From positions 1 to 14,608 of the forward strand of contig CALQCP020000028.1 in assembly GCA_943329105.2 (NCBI GenBank): 14,608 bases of DNA, written 5' to 3'. The translations under genes were made by a program, and so were the position numbers. This DNA is from Chitinophaga pinensis (GTDB taxonomy: Bacteria > Planctomycetota > Phycisphaerae > Phycisphaerales > SM1A02). The notes under the pieces are model-generated. The model made no database searches. It was not told where the DNA came from and was given only the letters and a program-made list of their open reading frames with translations. Positions 1-8,691 of this stretch are shown here, in pieces. Numbering within the stretch: the stretch's first letter is position 1; every line of letters begins with the position of its first letter.

Positions 1-817
1 CTAGCAAGGATCGCCTCGATACTGGCTCCGGAGCGGACACTCCCTCGCCGACTACTTCCGCCGCTTGCTCTGCTTCGCGCTGTTTGTCAGCGCTCGCTTT
101 CGCCTGATTACTCTTGAGACACCGATCTAATGATGATTGGATTTGCAAAATCTTTGCGTCTCGTTCCTTCACTGCAATGTCGCGACGCTTCACCCGACCT
201 TCGAGGTCTACAACCTTCGCGTCTCGACTGATCTGCGCCGCCACATCCACTCCGATCGCCGCTGCCGCATCCAGCGCAGATGCCGATAGCGGTGGCAAGG
301 GCCCTGTCGCAGAACGAAGATGCGGGTTATTCCGCAATATCGCTTCCTTCTGCTCCTGAAGCTCCTTGGATGTCCATGACAGAAGCGGCCGCCCGATCGA
401 TGACAAGCCCCATCGAACAATCGCTAGTCCCTCGTCGGTAACAAGCCAGTCGAGTGGATCAGTCGGTACGTTGACATGACGAAGTGTCGCATAGGCTCGA
501 ACTAAGATTGCTGAATCGGGCCGAGTTTCTGATGAACGAATGAGTTCACGATGGCGCTCGACCAATGTCTCGAGTGTTGCAAAGTCCGCATCCAACCACG
601 TTCGCAATCTCTCCGACGCCGTGGCTGCTTGGGAACATGAACCGAACACCAAGTACTCCACGCCAGAGCCGTCCCTGTTCACTTGCGAGAACGTAAACGA
701 GCGCCCAAGAAACACGCGCACCCACTCACTGCGAGCAACAACTGGGACTCCAAATGCATCCTTTGCTAGGTCTGCAGCCGGCTCACGGACCACCGCCCAC
801 ACTTGGTTGGCGGTCAT
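1..817 (-). CDS. SrfA-like candidate / unknown protein, fifth operon gene (C-terminus outside window)
   Basis: The frame is open from ATG 817 to the left edge (272 residues, no stop). Its ATG overlaps the TGA of the preceding gene in an ATGA (817-814), which fixes the start. Residues 1-110 are mixed alpha/beta. Residues 121-138 contain LDWLVTDEGLAIVRWGL, which resembles from memory the YLVDGKPVxTFWGF-type motif of enterobacterial SrfA proteins. Residues about 196-255 are strongly charged, heptad-like and probably coiled-coil (KERDAKILQIQSSL), followed by SRRSLL, the sort of basic residues that precede a membrane segment; if there is one it lies outside the window. No signal peptide is seen, so the visible part should be cytosolic. 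The SrfA relationship is an inference from one motif and the neighbouring srfB. Coding potential is clear; function is not. Confidence 0.8.
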   Translation of the reverse strand, partial: MTANQVWAVVREPAADLAKDAFGVPVVARSEWVRVFLGRSFTFSQVNRDGSGVEYLVFGSCSQAATASERLRTWLDADFATLETLVERHRELIRSSETRPDSAILVRAYATLRHVNVPTDPLDWLVTDEGLAIVRWGLSSIGRPLLSWTSKELQEQKEAILRNNPHLRSATGPLPPLSASALDAAAAIGVDVAAQISRDAKVVDLEGRVKRRDIAVKERDAKILQIQSSLDRCLKSNQAKASADKQREAEQAAEVVGEGVSAPEPVSRRSLL

Positions 818-2943
818 CTCTGTGCCCCCGTTGGCAGTACCACAATAGTGAAAGGCGCACTGACGACAGTCCGGTCACACGCGGAGAAGCGCAGTGATTG
901 TTGACCAACGCTTCCTGCCACCACTAGTCGCCAGACATCGGAAGCAAAGTCACCGCGCAGCTCCCGGGTTCCAGTGGCGGAATCCAGCGAAACAAGGGAT
1001 TCCTTAGTTCCCGTGGGAACTCCTTCAATACGCCCGCGACACACCGAGCCGTCTCCGACGCGGTGGGACATGATCGCTATCGGTCGCCACGCTTGACCGG
1101 TGACCACGATGCGCCCTGGCTCAGCGACAATTGAAACACCCGTTCCGTCAAAGTGAGTGTCGGAAGAGAGCGCGGCCATCCGTGCGGGGTCGATGGCGAA
1201 CTTCGCCTTCGCATTACTTTCTCCGCCACCAATCAATTCCAAGCCAGCCCCTTCAGCCCACTGGATGAATCCAGGAGCAAGTTGATCAAGTTCAATCCCA
1301 ATACGTAGTTGGCACGGACCGTCATCGCCCAAACACCATGTACGCAGGGATCGCTCGAATCGGATCTCACATCCACCAGGATTCGGGGGAGCCAGAGGCG
1401 CTGGCGCCGACTCAGACGCCGCTGCGGGGTTCGGCGCTGGCGCCTGTTCAGGTGCTGGCGCTGGCGCCTGTTCAGGTGCTGGCGCTGGCGCCTGTTCAGG
1501 TGCTGGCTCTGGCTCGGGTGCTGGACCTGGCTCGGGTGTTGGCTCTGGCTCCGGTGCTGACTCTGGCTCGGGTGTTGACTCGGGCTCGGGTGCTGACTCT
1601 GGCGCCGGACGATCAACGTATGTCGGGATTACCCGACGGCGACGAACTTGATCTGGAGGACCCAAATCAACGGGTTCATCGGGCGTTACCGAGCCCGCCG
1701 GTGTCGGCGTGACTGCTACCCGCGCCCCGTCATTCGGTAACAACGGGGAAGATTCAGGCAGATCATCAGTCGGCGGACTAACAGGTGGATCCGCAGAAAT
1801 AATCCGGCCGCGCCCCTCGACGACGTGTTCGGCCTCTGGCAACACCACGTGTTGTGCCGTAAAGAATTCCGGACTCCAGCCGAAGACTGGTCGCCCAGGC
1901 ATAAAGAACCAAAGAAGCCAAAGCAACATGAGAATCGCCGCAAGGACTGCTGCCAATATCCACCACCGAGCACTTCGTGGTCGCTCGGGCGGAACATACT
2001 CCTTCACTTCGATAGGTGGCGATACCACCACTGAGGGCCCACCAAAGGGCGGTAAAGTGACTGGTGGCACAACGACTGGTGGCACAGCGACTGGTGGCAC
2101 AACGACAGGCGGCACCGCCGGGGGTGTGACCAGAACACCCTCGACCACAAACGGCGTCGATCGCGTTTCAGAATCGGCACCATAGGCTGCCACGACGAGT
2201 TGCTTACCCGTTGGCAGGCGCTCCGAAGCAAAGCGCCAACGACCAGAGCCGGGATTTCCCGATACTGACTCGTTTGTTCCTTCGACTGGCACTAGGTTGT
2301 TGGATGAATCGAACTCATACAACTGCACCGACGTAGCGGGACCACTCGTGTGCCACACAACGACGTGAACCGGCCGTCCATCGACCATCTCCGCCAATCC
2401 CATCGATCCAGAAACCTCAACCGGGCCTTGAGTGGGTGGGGGTTGTAGTTCCAATGGAAGAATGGCCCATCCACGAAGAACAACCTTGTGACCATCCCCA
2501 TAAAATTCCCCGCGCTCCATCGCCCGTTGCACGCCGGACGCCGCGAGGCGATTGACCATTCGCAAGTGCTCCACTTCCGACCGTTGGTAGACAGCATCAG
2601 CCTGTCCACGTCCACCGATCGCTGAAGAAAGCGCTTTGTGGATACGAATGCGGTCCGCACGCGAGGCCGTCAGCAACAGGCTAATTTCCTCAATAGCTGC
2701 GCTGACCCGCTGAAGGCATGCTTGTAGGGTTACGGTCGCTCGAATCACCCGAGGATCTTTTGAATCGAGGCGCTGCAATCCGTCTATCTGCCAATCCACC
2801 GCGCGCGCATGTCCTTGTTGCACCTGCCTGCCTGCAGCAAGCATGCCACCAAATTGCCTATTGAGATAATCCGTAAACTGCAAGATCGGCCCATGTCCTG
2901 GGATCTCTATGAGGACTTGCCCTGGTTCAAGTACTTCAATCAC
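814..2943 (-). CDS. Single-pass membrane protein with Pro-rich and Pro/Glu spacers (SrfA-like architecture, function unknown)
   Basis: This 709-residue protein starts at GTG 2943, which overlaps the upstream TGA as GTGA. Order of parts: helical N-terminal region (20-145); a short EFYGDGHKVVLRGWAIL stretch (146-162) recalling the SrfA motif; a probable beta domain (174-270); Val/Pro pentapeptide repeats (about 273-300); a basic PERPRSAR stretch and one membrane helix (about 327-348, WWILAAVLAAILMLLWLLWF); a Pro/Glu/Ala spacer (about 444-520); and a C-terminal domain (521-709) with Cys at 525, 537, 544, 635 and 689. With no signal peptide, the N-terminus is predicted cytosolic and everything after 348 periplasmic. 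The long Pro/Glu stretch is the type of rigid periplasmic spacer seen in TonB. It lies between the 266-residue gene and the fifth gene of the srfB operon and probably links cytosolic SrfB to envelope parts. No family is firmly recognised; SrfA likeness is tentative. Confidence 0.88.
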   Translation of the reverse strand: MIEVLEPGQVLIEIPGHGPILQFTDYLNRQFGGMLAAGRQVQQGHARAVDWQIDGLQRLDSKDPRVIRATVTLQACLQRVSAAIEEISLLLTASRADRIRIHKALSSAIGGRGQADAVYQRSEVEHLRMVNRLAASGVQRAMERGEFYGDGHKVVLRGWAILPLELQPPPTQGPVEVSGSMGLAEMVDGRPVHVVVWHTSGPATSVQLYEFDSSNNLVPVEGTNESVSGNPGSGRWRFASERLPTGKQLVVAAYGADSETRSTPFVVEGVLVTPPAVPPVVVPPVAVPPVVVPPVTLPPFGGPSVVVSPPIEVKEYVPPERPRSARWWILAAVLAAILMLLWLLWFFMPGRPVFGWSPEFFTAQHVVLPEAEHVVEGRGRIISADPPVSPPTDDLPESSPLLPNDGARVAVTPTPAGSVTPDEPVDLGPPDQVRRRRVIPTYVDRPAPESAPEPESTPEPESAPEPEPTPEPGPAPEPEPAPEQAPAPAPEQAPAPAPEQAPAPNPAAASESAPAPLAPPNPGGCEIRFERSLRTWCLGDDGPCQLRIGIELDQLAPGFIQWAEGAGLELIGGGESNAKAKFAIDPARMAALSSDTHFDGTGVSIVAEPGRIVVTGQAWRPIAIMSHRVGDGSVCRGRIEGVPTGTKESLVSLDSATGTRELRGDFASDVWRLVVAGSVGQQSLRFSACDRTVVSAPFTIVVLPTGAQR
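1441..1512. repeat. Three 24-base tandem repeats in the membrane-protein gene
   Basis: CGCCTGTTCAGGTGCTGGCG plus CTGG, three copies in tandem; the first two are identical and the third differs at one base. Each encodes eight residues of the APAPAPEQ type on the minus strand. Near-identity at DNA level suggests recent expansion of the periplasmic spacer. Confidence 0.9.
1513..1605. repeat. Imperfect 18-base repeats encoding the Pro/Glu spacer
   Basis: Diverged units of six codons (ESTPEP, ESAPEP, EPTPEP, GPAPEP) on the minus strand, adjoining the 24-base repeats. They extend the same periplasmic spacer. Confidence 0.75.
2046..2130. repeat. 15-base repeats encoding Val/Pro pentapeptides
   Basis: Units of the ACTGGTGGCACAACG type, several nearly identical in tandem, encode VPPVV pentapeptides on the minus strand, just before the membrane helix on the cytosolic side. 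They make a stiff Pro-rich linker. Confidence 0.8.
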
Positions 2944-3740
2944 TGTGGAACTCCCGCGGGACCGCTAAATGGCTCTACCGGGATGCGCATGACGACCGAG
3001 CCGTCACGTACAAGTCCGAAAGTTAACGGAGCAACGCCCGCGAGCTGTCCACCGGATGCCGGTGTCTCATGCTTAACAGAGTTGAATCGGGTGCCGGTTT
3101 GTACGGTAATAACTGACTCGTTCGTCTCGCAGAGCGACTGTTCGAGGCGGCGCGCGAAAGAAACCGCGACTGAATCAATGACCGCGTTCGGAATCCTAGC
3201 GGCCCGAAACTCGACATAAAATCGTGCCGAGATAAATCGAATCGCCTCATCACGGCGTGATCGAATGCGACCAACTTCACCGGTTTCATCTCTCGATCGG
3301 TTGAGGTCCGCATGAGATGCCCACAGTCGCTCAATCGCCTCGGCCTCTTCGGCAAAGACCTGAAGCCGCGATATCTGCGAAGGCGGCCACAATTTTTCTG
3401 CATCCCCAAGGCCTAACCGCGATAGGAGATCGCCGCTACCAGTGGCCAGCGGACCCGCGATCGACTCGGGCGCACTTGTATGGCGTGGCAACGCGTTCGG
3501 AAATGCAACATCAAGTCCCTCGACAACCCCATCCTCCGGCATGCGGAGGCCGCGATCTGCAACGAACGCGGAAGCCTTCATGGCCACCTCCCGGTTCAGG
3601 GAATCAAACTCGACCATTTGCTGCTGTTGGCCGAATGGCGAGTTGAAACGCTCGTACAACTGTCGCCAATAGCGTTCTTGGGCCGCATGGAATGATGGGG
3701 CACCGACAGAAAGAGGAGCGTTTGAATCCGGAGGGAGCAT
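2940..3740 (-). CDS. Uncharacterised cytosolic protein of the srfB operon
   Basis: This 266-residue protein starts at ATG 3740, five bases after the srfB stop, with no good Shine-Dalgarno sequence, so it probably relies on re-initiation. Its TGA overlaps the next GTG start by four bases. The N-terminal half is helical and polar (QERYWRQLYERF at about 22-33, then a Gln-rich stretch), and residues about 125-205 look like a long helical region rich in Arg and Glu. The last 60 residues look beta-rich (LTFGLVRDGSVVMRIPVEPF). There is no signal peptide or membrane helix. I do not recognise the family. It is too short to be SrfC, the large GTPase-like partner in enterobacterial srfABC, and has no P-loop. 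Its place between the ATPase and the membrane protein suggests an adaptor, which is inference only. Confidence 0.85.
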   Translation of the reverse strand: MLPPDSNAPLSVGAPSFHAAQERYWRQLYERFNSPFGQQQQMVEFDSLNREVAMKASAFVADRGLRMPEDGVVEGLDVAFPNALPRHTSAPESIAGPLATGSGDLLSRLGLGDAEKLWPPSQISRLQVFAEEAEAIERLWASHADLNRSRDETGEVGRIRSRRDEAIRFISARFYVEFRAARIPNAVIDSVAVSFARRLEQSLCETNESVITVQTGTRFNSVKHETPASGGQLAGVAPLTFGLVRDGSVVMRIPVEPFSGPAGVPQ

Positions 3741-3745
3741 TGTGA

Positions 3746-6637
3746 TTATGCGTCGCCCTTGTCCACTGAACGAAAGATGCCTGTGTCAATCCAATAGCCC
3801 TCATTGTCGAGCAAGGTGCGAGGACGGAGCTCGAAACAATCCTCCGCTTGGTGATCCGGCGGAACCGTACCCTCGATACCGCCTACCGGGATGCTGATTC
3901 GATCAAAGCGCGGTGACGGCATGATGCGGTCTCCAAGTTGCACGTCCTCTCTTGGAGGCGGCGCCGTTCGCTCAAACTTCACTCGCACCTCTTTCATAAG
4001 CCCAAGCTGTTGCTGAAGGGCATCGATGTGCTGCTTCTTCAGTGATAACCGATAGATGGGCCGCGCCTCGGCGAGCGGGTCATCCACCCTGCGGCTCGCG
4101 ATAGTCAGTGGCTGCAATGGCATCACTGCCAATCCCTTCGCGTCGGAATCGAAATTGATTCGGGAATCATTGGTGAAAGCCGCAGGGTTGGCAGGATTTG
4201 CGTCTTTTAAATATCCGATGATGAGTGCGGCCTCCGCATGTTCCCGCGCGGACTCAGCGTCATCATCAATGTTCAGCATGAATTGCCCCATTCCATGCCG
4301 GGCTGCAAACGCAAGCCAACCACCCACCACCCCACATGTTTTCGCGTCACCAATCCGTCCATTGCCATCTGCGAACGGATACCAATCATCGGCAGCTAAC
4401 TCTGACAGAAAGAACACTTGTCCGGGAGGAACTGCCATCGACGCGTAGATCTGGTCGCGAATCGCCGGGTTGCTCGACGGCCGCCCGCCTACGACCATCA
4501 AATCGCAGTCGAACTGATCGATGATGTCGGCACACTGAAAGATCGTCTTCCCGATCGTATTTCGGACAATGCCTCTCATCACCTTTTTGTCCGCTTCAAT
4601 AATCACATCGCGAAACTGCATTCGAGGTGCATTGCCCCCCGAAACACGAGTCTGCAGCGCGTCAAGGATGCTGAGATTATTGCACGCATGCCCAATCTCA
4701 AATCGCACCGGCGCACCCTCACTCGCTTCGAATGTGGAGAGGCAGTGCATCGCAACTGGCATCCACACCTCGCGCACGAGGCGCTGCCGCAGTTCTCGCA
4801 CTTCGTCGTTCGGGGTCGACGTTGATGCAAACACCTCATTCCATCGCTGGACCGTGATTTTGCACTGCCGGATGATCGCTGGGAAAACCACTTCTTCCAG
4901 GATGCCACGCACAACATCATCTCCAGCACGACTGATGCCGTCATGAAAGAGCGTCTTGCACTGGAATGCCACGGCAGCCCGCATGTTCCCATTCACTGTG
5001 TAATCAGAGATAGCAAGGTCGATAGTTCCACCACCGATATCCAAAGACGCCATGCGCAGTGTGTCGACATCCTTACGACGACGACCCAGTGCCCCGATGA
5101 GCAGATCGGGATCGGCTTGGAACCGATGCATTGACTCGCCGTACAGCCAACAGACTTGGATCGCAACCGCCTCATCGCAAACGAGCTGAACTACAGGTGG
5201 TCGCATACCAAAGTCGCGGTCAACCGTGATGTGATCGACGCCAGAACAAAAGGCTTCGGGGGCTGATCGGAATTCAGACCAAAGCCGAGCGGCGCGCGAT
5301 GCAGCCTTGTCTAGATTCTCAAGTTCAACGCTATGGAACCCAACTGGGTAAGTGATGACTAAATTGCGAATCTGCCGCCGCCGCTCCGCGAGTGGCGCAT
5401 TCGCCGCCGCGCGTCGCCATTCAGGCGAATTCACCTGCCGAAATGCCTGTTCAAGGATTTCCACCATCGACCAGACCATGCAAGCCGCACGTGGATAGTC
5501 TGGCTGCGCCGGGACACCCGCGATCTCGGGCGCCTTTGTAAGCGGATTCCGTGGACTCATTCGCCGGAGGACATCACCGTGAATACGCGGCGACATTTGC
5601 TGCTCATCCTCGCGATTCGCGCATCGCCATTCCCACGCAACCCTTTCCTTGTCTTCCCAAAGATAACGCTTCGGAGTACTGATTCCGAGCGGGCGAACAT
5701 CCCGTTTCGAACGGAGTAGGGCATCGAGAGCCGGCTGGCCCATTTTGATAATTGACAGGAATCGAAAGCTAAATATTCCTTCCACTGCGCGGGGCAGAAT
5801 CTCATGCTCAACAAAAGCCGACTGTGTCAAGAAGGGACATTTAACCGCGTTTAGCGGATCATCGGGATAAACCAACTGCAGACTTTCGCGGCGACCCCCT
5901 TCGCGCTGCTCAACTAAGAGAACACATGTTCGGCTGTTGCCAAGGTCGACAATCACATCAACACCAACTGCCAGGCGTTCTTCCGGGCGAGCATCGAAGT
6001 GCAATCGGGCCATGCCGTGCTGGTTCAGGTAACTAGCGAGACCAGCAATGGCCAACTGTGCAGCGTCCATCGCCTGCCGAGATCCAGGCGACTTTAAACC
6101 GGATGTGATCGCGCGAATGGATTGACGCGCGGCGTCGGTGCCCCAAAAGACTGGACCACATGGATCCGGTACGCGCTCACCGAGTTCGTCCGCGGCTAGC
6201 CCTTCCGGACATCCATCACAGTCGAGGGTCGTCTCAACGGCGAGACAAACAGAGACGCGCTGGTCCTTGCCATCTTGAAGGGCAAGAAACACCATAACCC
6301 AAAGACCGCCAGCGTCATAAGGGACCGGAAGCCAAACGCCATCGGGCGATGCGGCCAGCAACTGACCGAGCACCGACATATCGGCAAGTCGGGATTTGAG
6401 TTTTGGGGCCCCTTCTAAATCAAGCTGATCATCGCTGAACTCATCTGTCACGCTCGCACTGGAGCGAGCCCGAGGCGCAAGTGGTGCGATCACAGACAGA
6501 CTCCCCTCCGGAGCGACTTTCACCCGGGCGCTGAACTGATGAGCAAGCAGATCTTTCAGCGAAATATCTTGGAGCTGTAAATACTGGATACCGCAATTCG
6601 GGACGAGGCGAATCATGTTCTGTCGAGTGTGTGTCAT
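3746..6637 (-). CDS. srfB: SrfB-family actin/Hsp70-fold ATPase
   Basis: This 963-residue protein is close to the usual SrfB length of about 1000. It opens with IRLVPNCGIQYLQL, matching the SrfB-type N-terminal TLIxNSGVQFLDF pattern recalled from the family. The actin/Hsp70 ATPase motifs appear in order: phosphate 1 VDLGNSRTCVLL (230-241), a connect-1-like helix VVQLVCDEAVAI (482-493), phosphate 2 SLDIGGGTIDLAISD (531-545) and the adenosine motif LMVVGGRPSSNPAIRDQI (713-730). It therefore should bind and hydrolyse ATP in the cytosol; no signal peptide or membrane helix is seen. ATG 6637 overlaps the upstream TGA as ATGA, which decides the start over the ATG at codon 8. SrfB is known as an SsrB-activated putative virulence factor in Salmonella, but its biochemical role is poorly defined. 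In this non-enteric setting a role in envelope assembly or regulation is more likely than virulence (inference). Confidence 0.85.
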   Translation of the reverse strand: MTHTRQNMIRLVPNCGIQYLQLQDISLKDLLAHQFSARVKVAPEGSLSVIAPLAPRARSSASVTDEFSDDQLDLEGAPKLKSRLADMSVLGQLLAASPDGVWLPVPYDAGGLWVMVFLALQDGKDQRVSVCLAVETTLDCDGCPEGLAADELGERVPDPCGPVFWGTDAARQSIRAITSGLKSPGSRQAMDAAQLAIAGLASYLNQHGMARLHFDARPEERLAVGVDVIVDLGNSRTCVLLVEQREGGRRESLQLVYPDDPLNAVKCPFLTQSAFVEHEILPRAVEGIFSFRFLSIIKMGQPALDALLRSKRDVRPLGISTPKRYLWEDKERVAWEWRCANREDEQQMSPRIHGDVLRRMSPRNPLTKAPEIAGVPAQPDYPRAACMVWSMVEILEQAFRQVNSPEWRRAAANAPLAERRRQIRNLVITYPVGFHSVELENLDKAASRAARLWSEFRSAPEAFCSGVDHITVDRDFGMRPPVVQLVCDEAVAIQVCWLYGESMHRFQADPDLLIGALGRRRKDVDTLRMASLDIGGGTIDLAISDYTVNGNMRAAVAFQCKTLFHDGISRAGDDVVRGILEEVVFPAIIRQCKITVQRWNEVFASTSTPNDEVRELRQRLVREVWMPVAMHCLSTFEASEGAPVRFEIGHACNNLSILDALQTRVSGGNAPRMQFRDVIIEADKKVMRGIVRNTIGKTIFQCADIIDQFDCDLMVVGGRPSSNPAIRDQIYASMAVPPGQVFFLSELAADDWYPFADGNGRIGDAKTCGVVGGWLAFAARHGMGQFMLNIDDDAESAREHAEAALIIGYLKDANPANPAAFTNDSRINFDSDAKGLAVMPLQPLTIASRRVDDPLAEARPIYRLSLKKQHIDALQQQLGLMKEVRVKFERTAPPPREDVQLGDRIMPSPRFDRISIPVGGIEGTVPPDHQAEDCFELRPRTLLDNEGYWIDTGIFRSVDKGDA

Positions 6638-8640
6638 GGTGTTTGCGCCAGCGATGCGCTGCGATCTTGTGCGAACTTAAAGACAACTCTGTCGGCTATC
6701 GGTGCCCCGGACATATCTGCCGGAGACGCCGGTTCGCCGCCAAACACGATGCGGTGAATTGCTGCGAACTCCTGCAAAGCAAGTGCATCTGGTAAGTGGT
6801 CTGGCTTCAAGGACCGTGTACACCTTGATGGAAACCAAGAATTGACGGATTCAAGAAGCTGCACACTCCAGCAACCGTGTTTGATGTGCAACAAATCGAG
6901 CCTCTTGAGCGCGGCGTTGGCTGATGCTGCTTGGAAGCGCTCGGGCTTCGCTAGCGCCGAGAGAAGTACAGCCCGCGCGCAGAGTTCACTGTAGTGATCC
7001 TCGGTAGCAGACTCGCCAATTTCGGCAGCAGATAGAGCCAATGCCGCCAAGATTTCTGCTGCTTCGTCAAAGGACTTCCAGGCAGCGGGATCTCCCAAAC
7101 TACAACGAGCCGCGCCCTCGATCATCAGGAGTTGCCAATCCTGTCGGCTAGGCCCAGCATCACTTGTAACCGGATCCGGCACCAGTGAATGAAGTGCTGA
7201 CGTGCATCCCTCGGCCGTAGTTGCAGGAAGCTTCCATGACGGATCGAGCGTGTGCTTCCATAGATTCACCGACGCGACAAGGACTGCGTACTGCCGAGCC
7301 ACAGCCGGCGTCCACATCCCGTCACGCTCTGCCGCGTTCCGAATCGAAAATCCAGAGAGCCATGCTGAAGAAACATTGCCCGTCGAGCCAGCCTCGCCGA
7401 TCAGCCGAACGACTCCGCCAGTCCGACTTGCGAGATAACGCGGAACCCGAACGATGTCTTCGACTGACCATCCCGCCTTCGCAAGCTTCTCATTGGCAAG
7501 GATAATGACGTCTATGCGCGCGTGCATTGACGCGAATTCATCTGCAATACGTGCAACTTCACCCGTGTCATCATCAATCAAGCCGTCTGTAAACAGAAAC
7601 ACTTGAGTGGGCTTCGCCGCGGCAACGGCACGCAGAGCATTCAGTGGGTAAGTGTCGCCACTCGCACTGTGACGTGTGATCCACTCATCACAAGCCACCA
7701 TGCTTGCATCCCGCTCAGGAGAGAATGATCCTCGAATCAACATACCCCTATCGACGTTTGCACCAGACGGGATAGGCATTACCGTCGCGTCATCGCCGAA
7801 GAAGCTCACCATAAATGCCGATGATGGCAAAAGTCGATGAATAGCCTGCTTAGCGGCAGACTTCAGCCCATCCAAGGGCGGACCCACCATGCTTTGTGAA
7901 CTATCCAACACAAACGCAAGACGCTCCCCTGTACCAACAACTCCGAGGAATTGGCCCGCACGCATTGGACAACTCAGTTCGTCCGCATCTAGTCGATTGA
8001 GCGCCGCTTGTGCGAGACGAATGTGCGCGTCGGCCTCTAACGGTCGCAGGCGAGCGAGCCAGAGATGACAAGCCGCCTCATTCAGGGGAGCCTCGGGTAC
8101 TTGGCATACGCCCTCGAACTCCGCAAGGGCAGACTCGATAATGGCAGGGTCAACGGCGTCAACCGCATCCCCAACTACTGATTGCGAAAGGATGGCACAG
8201 CCTAAATTATTACGCAGAACGCCCATGGCAAATGGGTCTGTCACGATCGCGGTATCTGCAAGTAACGCGCGAATTGAATCAATGGGAGTGCCTGTGTGGC
8301 AGGCAAGATCAACCGACTGAGTCAAGGCTTGGGCACGCCAAGGACTTTGATCACCGGCGCGAAGTACGGCAGGCAATTCGTGTGCCGCAAATGCACATGC
8401 ACGGCGAGCTTTGAATTGAGATTCCGGCGAAGCCGCTGACGTCACCAATTCATCTGCTGTTGTTGATCGCTCCTGGGCGTGTTTCGTCGATGTCTCCGTA
8501 GGAACCCAGGCGGTCTTACGCTCGGCGCTCGAGCGCGAATCATCAGAACAACCGATGAGCGGCATCAGCCCTGCAAGGATCGCGCCGACCACCAACACGC
8601 CGAAGCGTTTGCACCGGAGTTTGTGCGAACTTGCCCACAT
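6634..8640 (-). CDS. Lipoprotein with von Willebrand factor A domain, first gene of the srfB operon
   Basis: A 668-residue protein. A basic n-region, a hydrophobic stretch (VLVVGAILAGLMPLIG) and lipobox LIGC with Cys31 mark a lipoprotein. Residue +2 is Ser, so outer-membrane sorting is possible if Lol rules apply. Residues about 60-235 are helical with several Cys. The vWA domain (about 240-415) carries a complete MIDAS metal site: DSSQS (246-250), Thr330 in SGDTYPL and Asp352 in LFTDGLIDDD. It should therefore bind a divalent metal and a protein ligand. The C-terminal 230 residues are helical. The frame also has an ATG at 8658, six codons upstream; 8640 is preferred because it gives a more compact signal peptide and a -10-like TACACT lies eight bases before it. 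No Shine-Dalgarno sequence precedes either. Its TGA overlaps the srfB ATG. vWA domains typically mediate adhesion or complex assembly. Confidence 0.9.
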   Translation of the reverse strand: MWASSHKLRCKRFGVLVVGAILAGLMPLIGCSDDSRSSAERKTAWVPTETSTKHAQERSTTADELVTSAASPESQFKARRACAFAAHELPAVLRAGDQSPWRAQALTQSVDLACHTGTPIDSIRALLADTAIVTDPFAMGVLRNNLGCAILSQSVVGDAVDAVDPAIIESALAEFEGVCQVPEAPLNEAACHLWLARLRPLEADAHIRLAQAALNRLDADELSCPMRAGQFLGVVGTGERLAFVLDSSQSMVGPPLDGLKSAAKQAIHRLLPSSAFMVSFFGDDATVMPIPSGANVDRGMLIRGSFSPERDASMVACDEWITRHSASGDTYPLNALRAVAAAKPTQVFLFTDGLIDDDTGEVARIADEFASMHARIDVIILANEKLAKAGWSVEDIVRVPRYLASRTGGVVRLIGEAGSTGNVSSAWLSGFSIRNAAERDGMWTPAVARQYAVLVASVNLWKHTLDPSWKLPATTAEGCTSALHSLVPDPVTSDAGPSRQDWQLLMIEGAARCSLGDPAAWKSFDEAAEILAALALSAAEIGESATEDHYSELCARAVLLSALAKPERFQAASANAALKRLDLLHIKHGCWSVQLLESVNSWFPSRCTRSLKPDHLPDALALQEFAAIHRIVFGGEPASPADMSGAPIADRVVFKFAQDRSASLAQTP

Positions 8641-8648
8641 TAGATGAA

Positions 8649-8658
8649 AGTGTACCAT
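8649..8658. promoter_or_regulatory. Overlapping divergent -10 candidates
   Basis: On the plus strand TTGCCC (8631-8636) and TACCAT (8653-8658) are separated by 16 bases and each matches the sigma-70 consensus at four of six positions; this would serve the gene starting at 8706. On the minus strand TACACT (8654-8649) lies eight bases before ATG 8640, with only a poor -35 (TCGTCC, 17-base spacer). The two -10 boxes share two bases, so transcription of the two divergent genes may be mutually exclusive. This is a by-eye prediction. Confidence 0.3.
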
Positions 8659-8691
8659 TCATAAGCCATTGGGACGATGCAACGCCATTCC

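Noticed and set aside
208..848. Short frames on both strands at the left edge
   Set aside because: The minus-strand frame from ATG 817 is open through the whole region and is coupled to the preceding gene; the others are shadows of it.
1441..1605. Regular repeats considered as a CRISPR array
   Set aside because: The units are contiguous with no unique spacers, and they stay in frame within a coding sequence.
1233..1712. Several overlapping open frames on both strands in the Pro/Glu repeat region
   Set aside because: They are by-products of the repeats (Arg/Trp/Leu or Ser/Gln monotony). The frame of the 709-residue protein alone continues on both sides.
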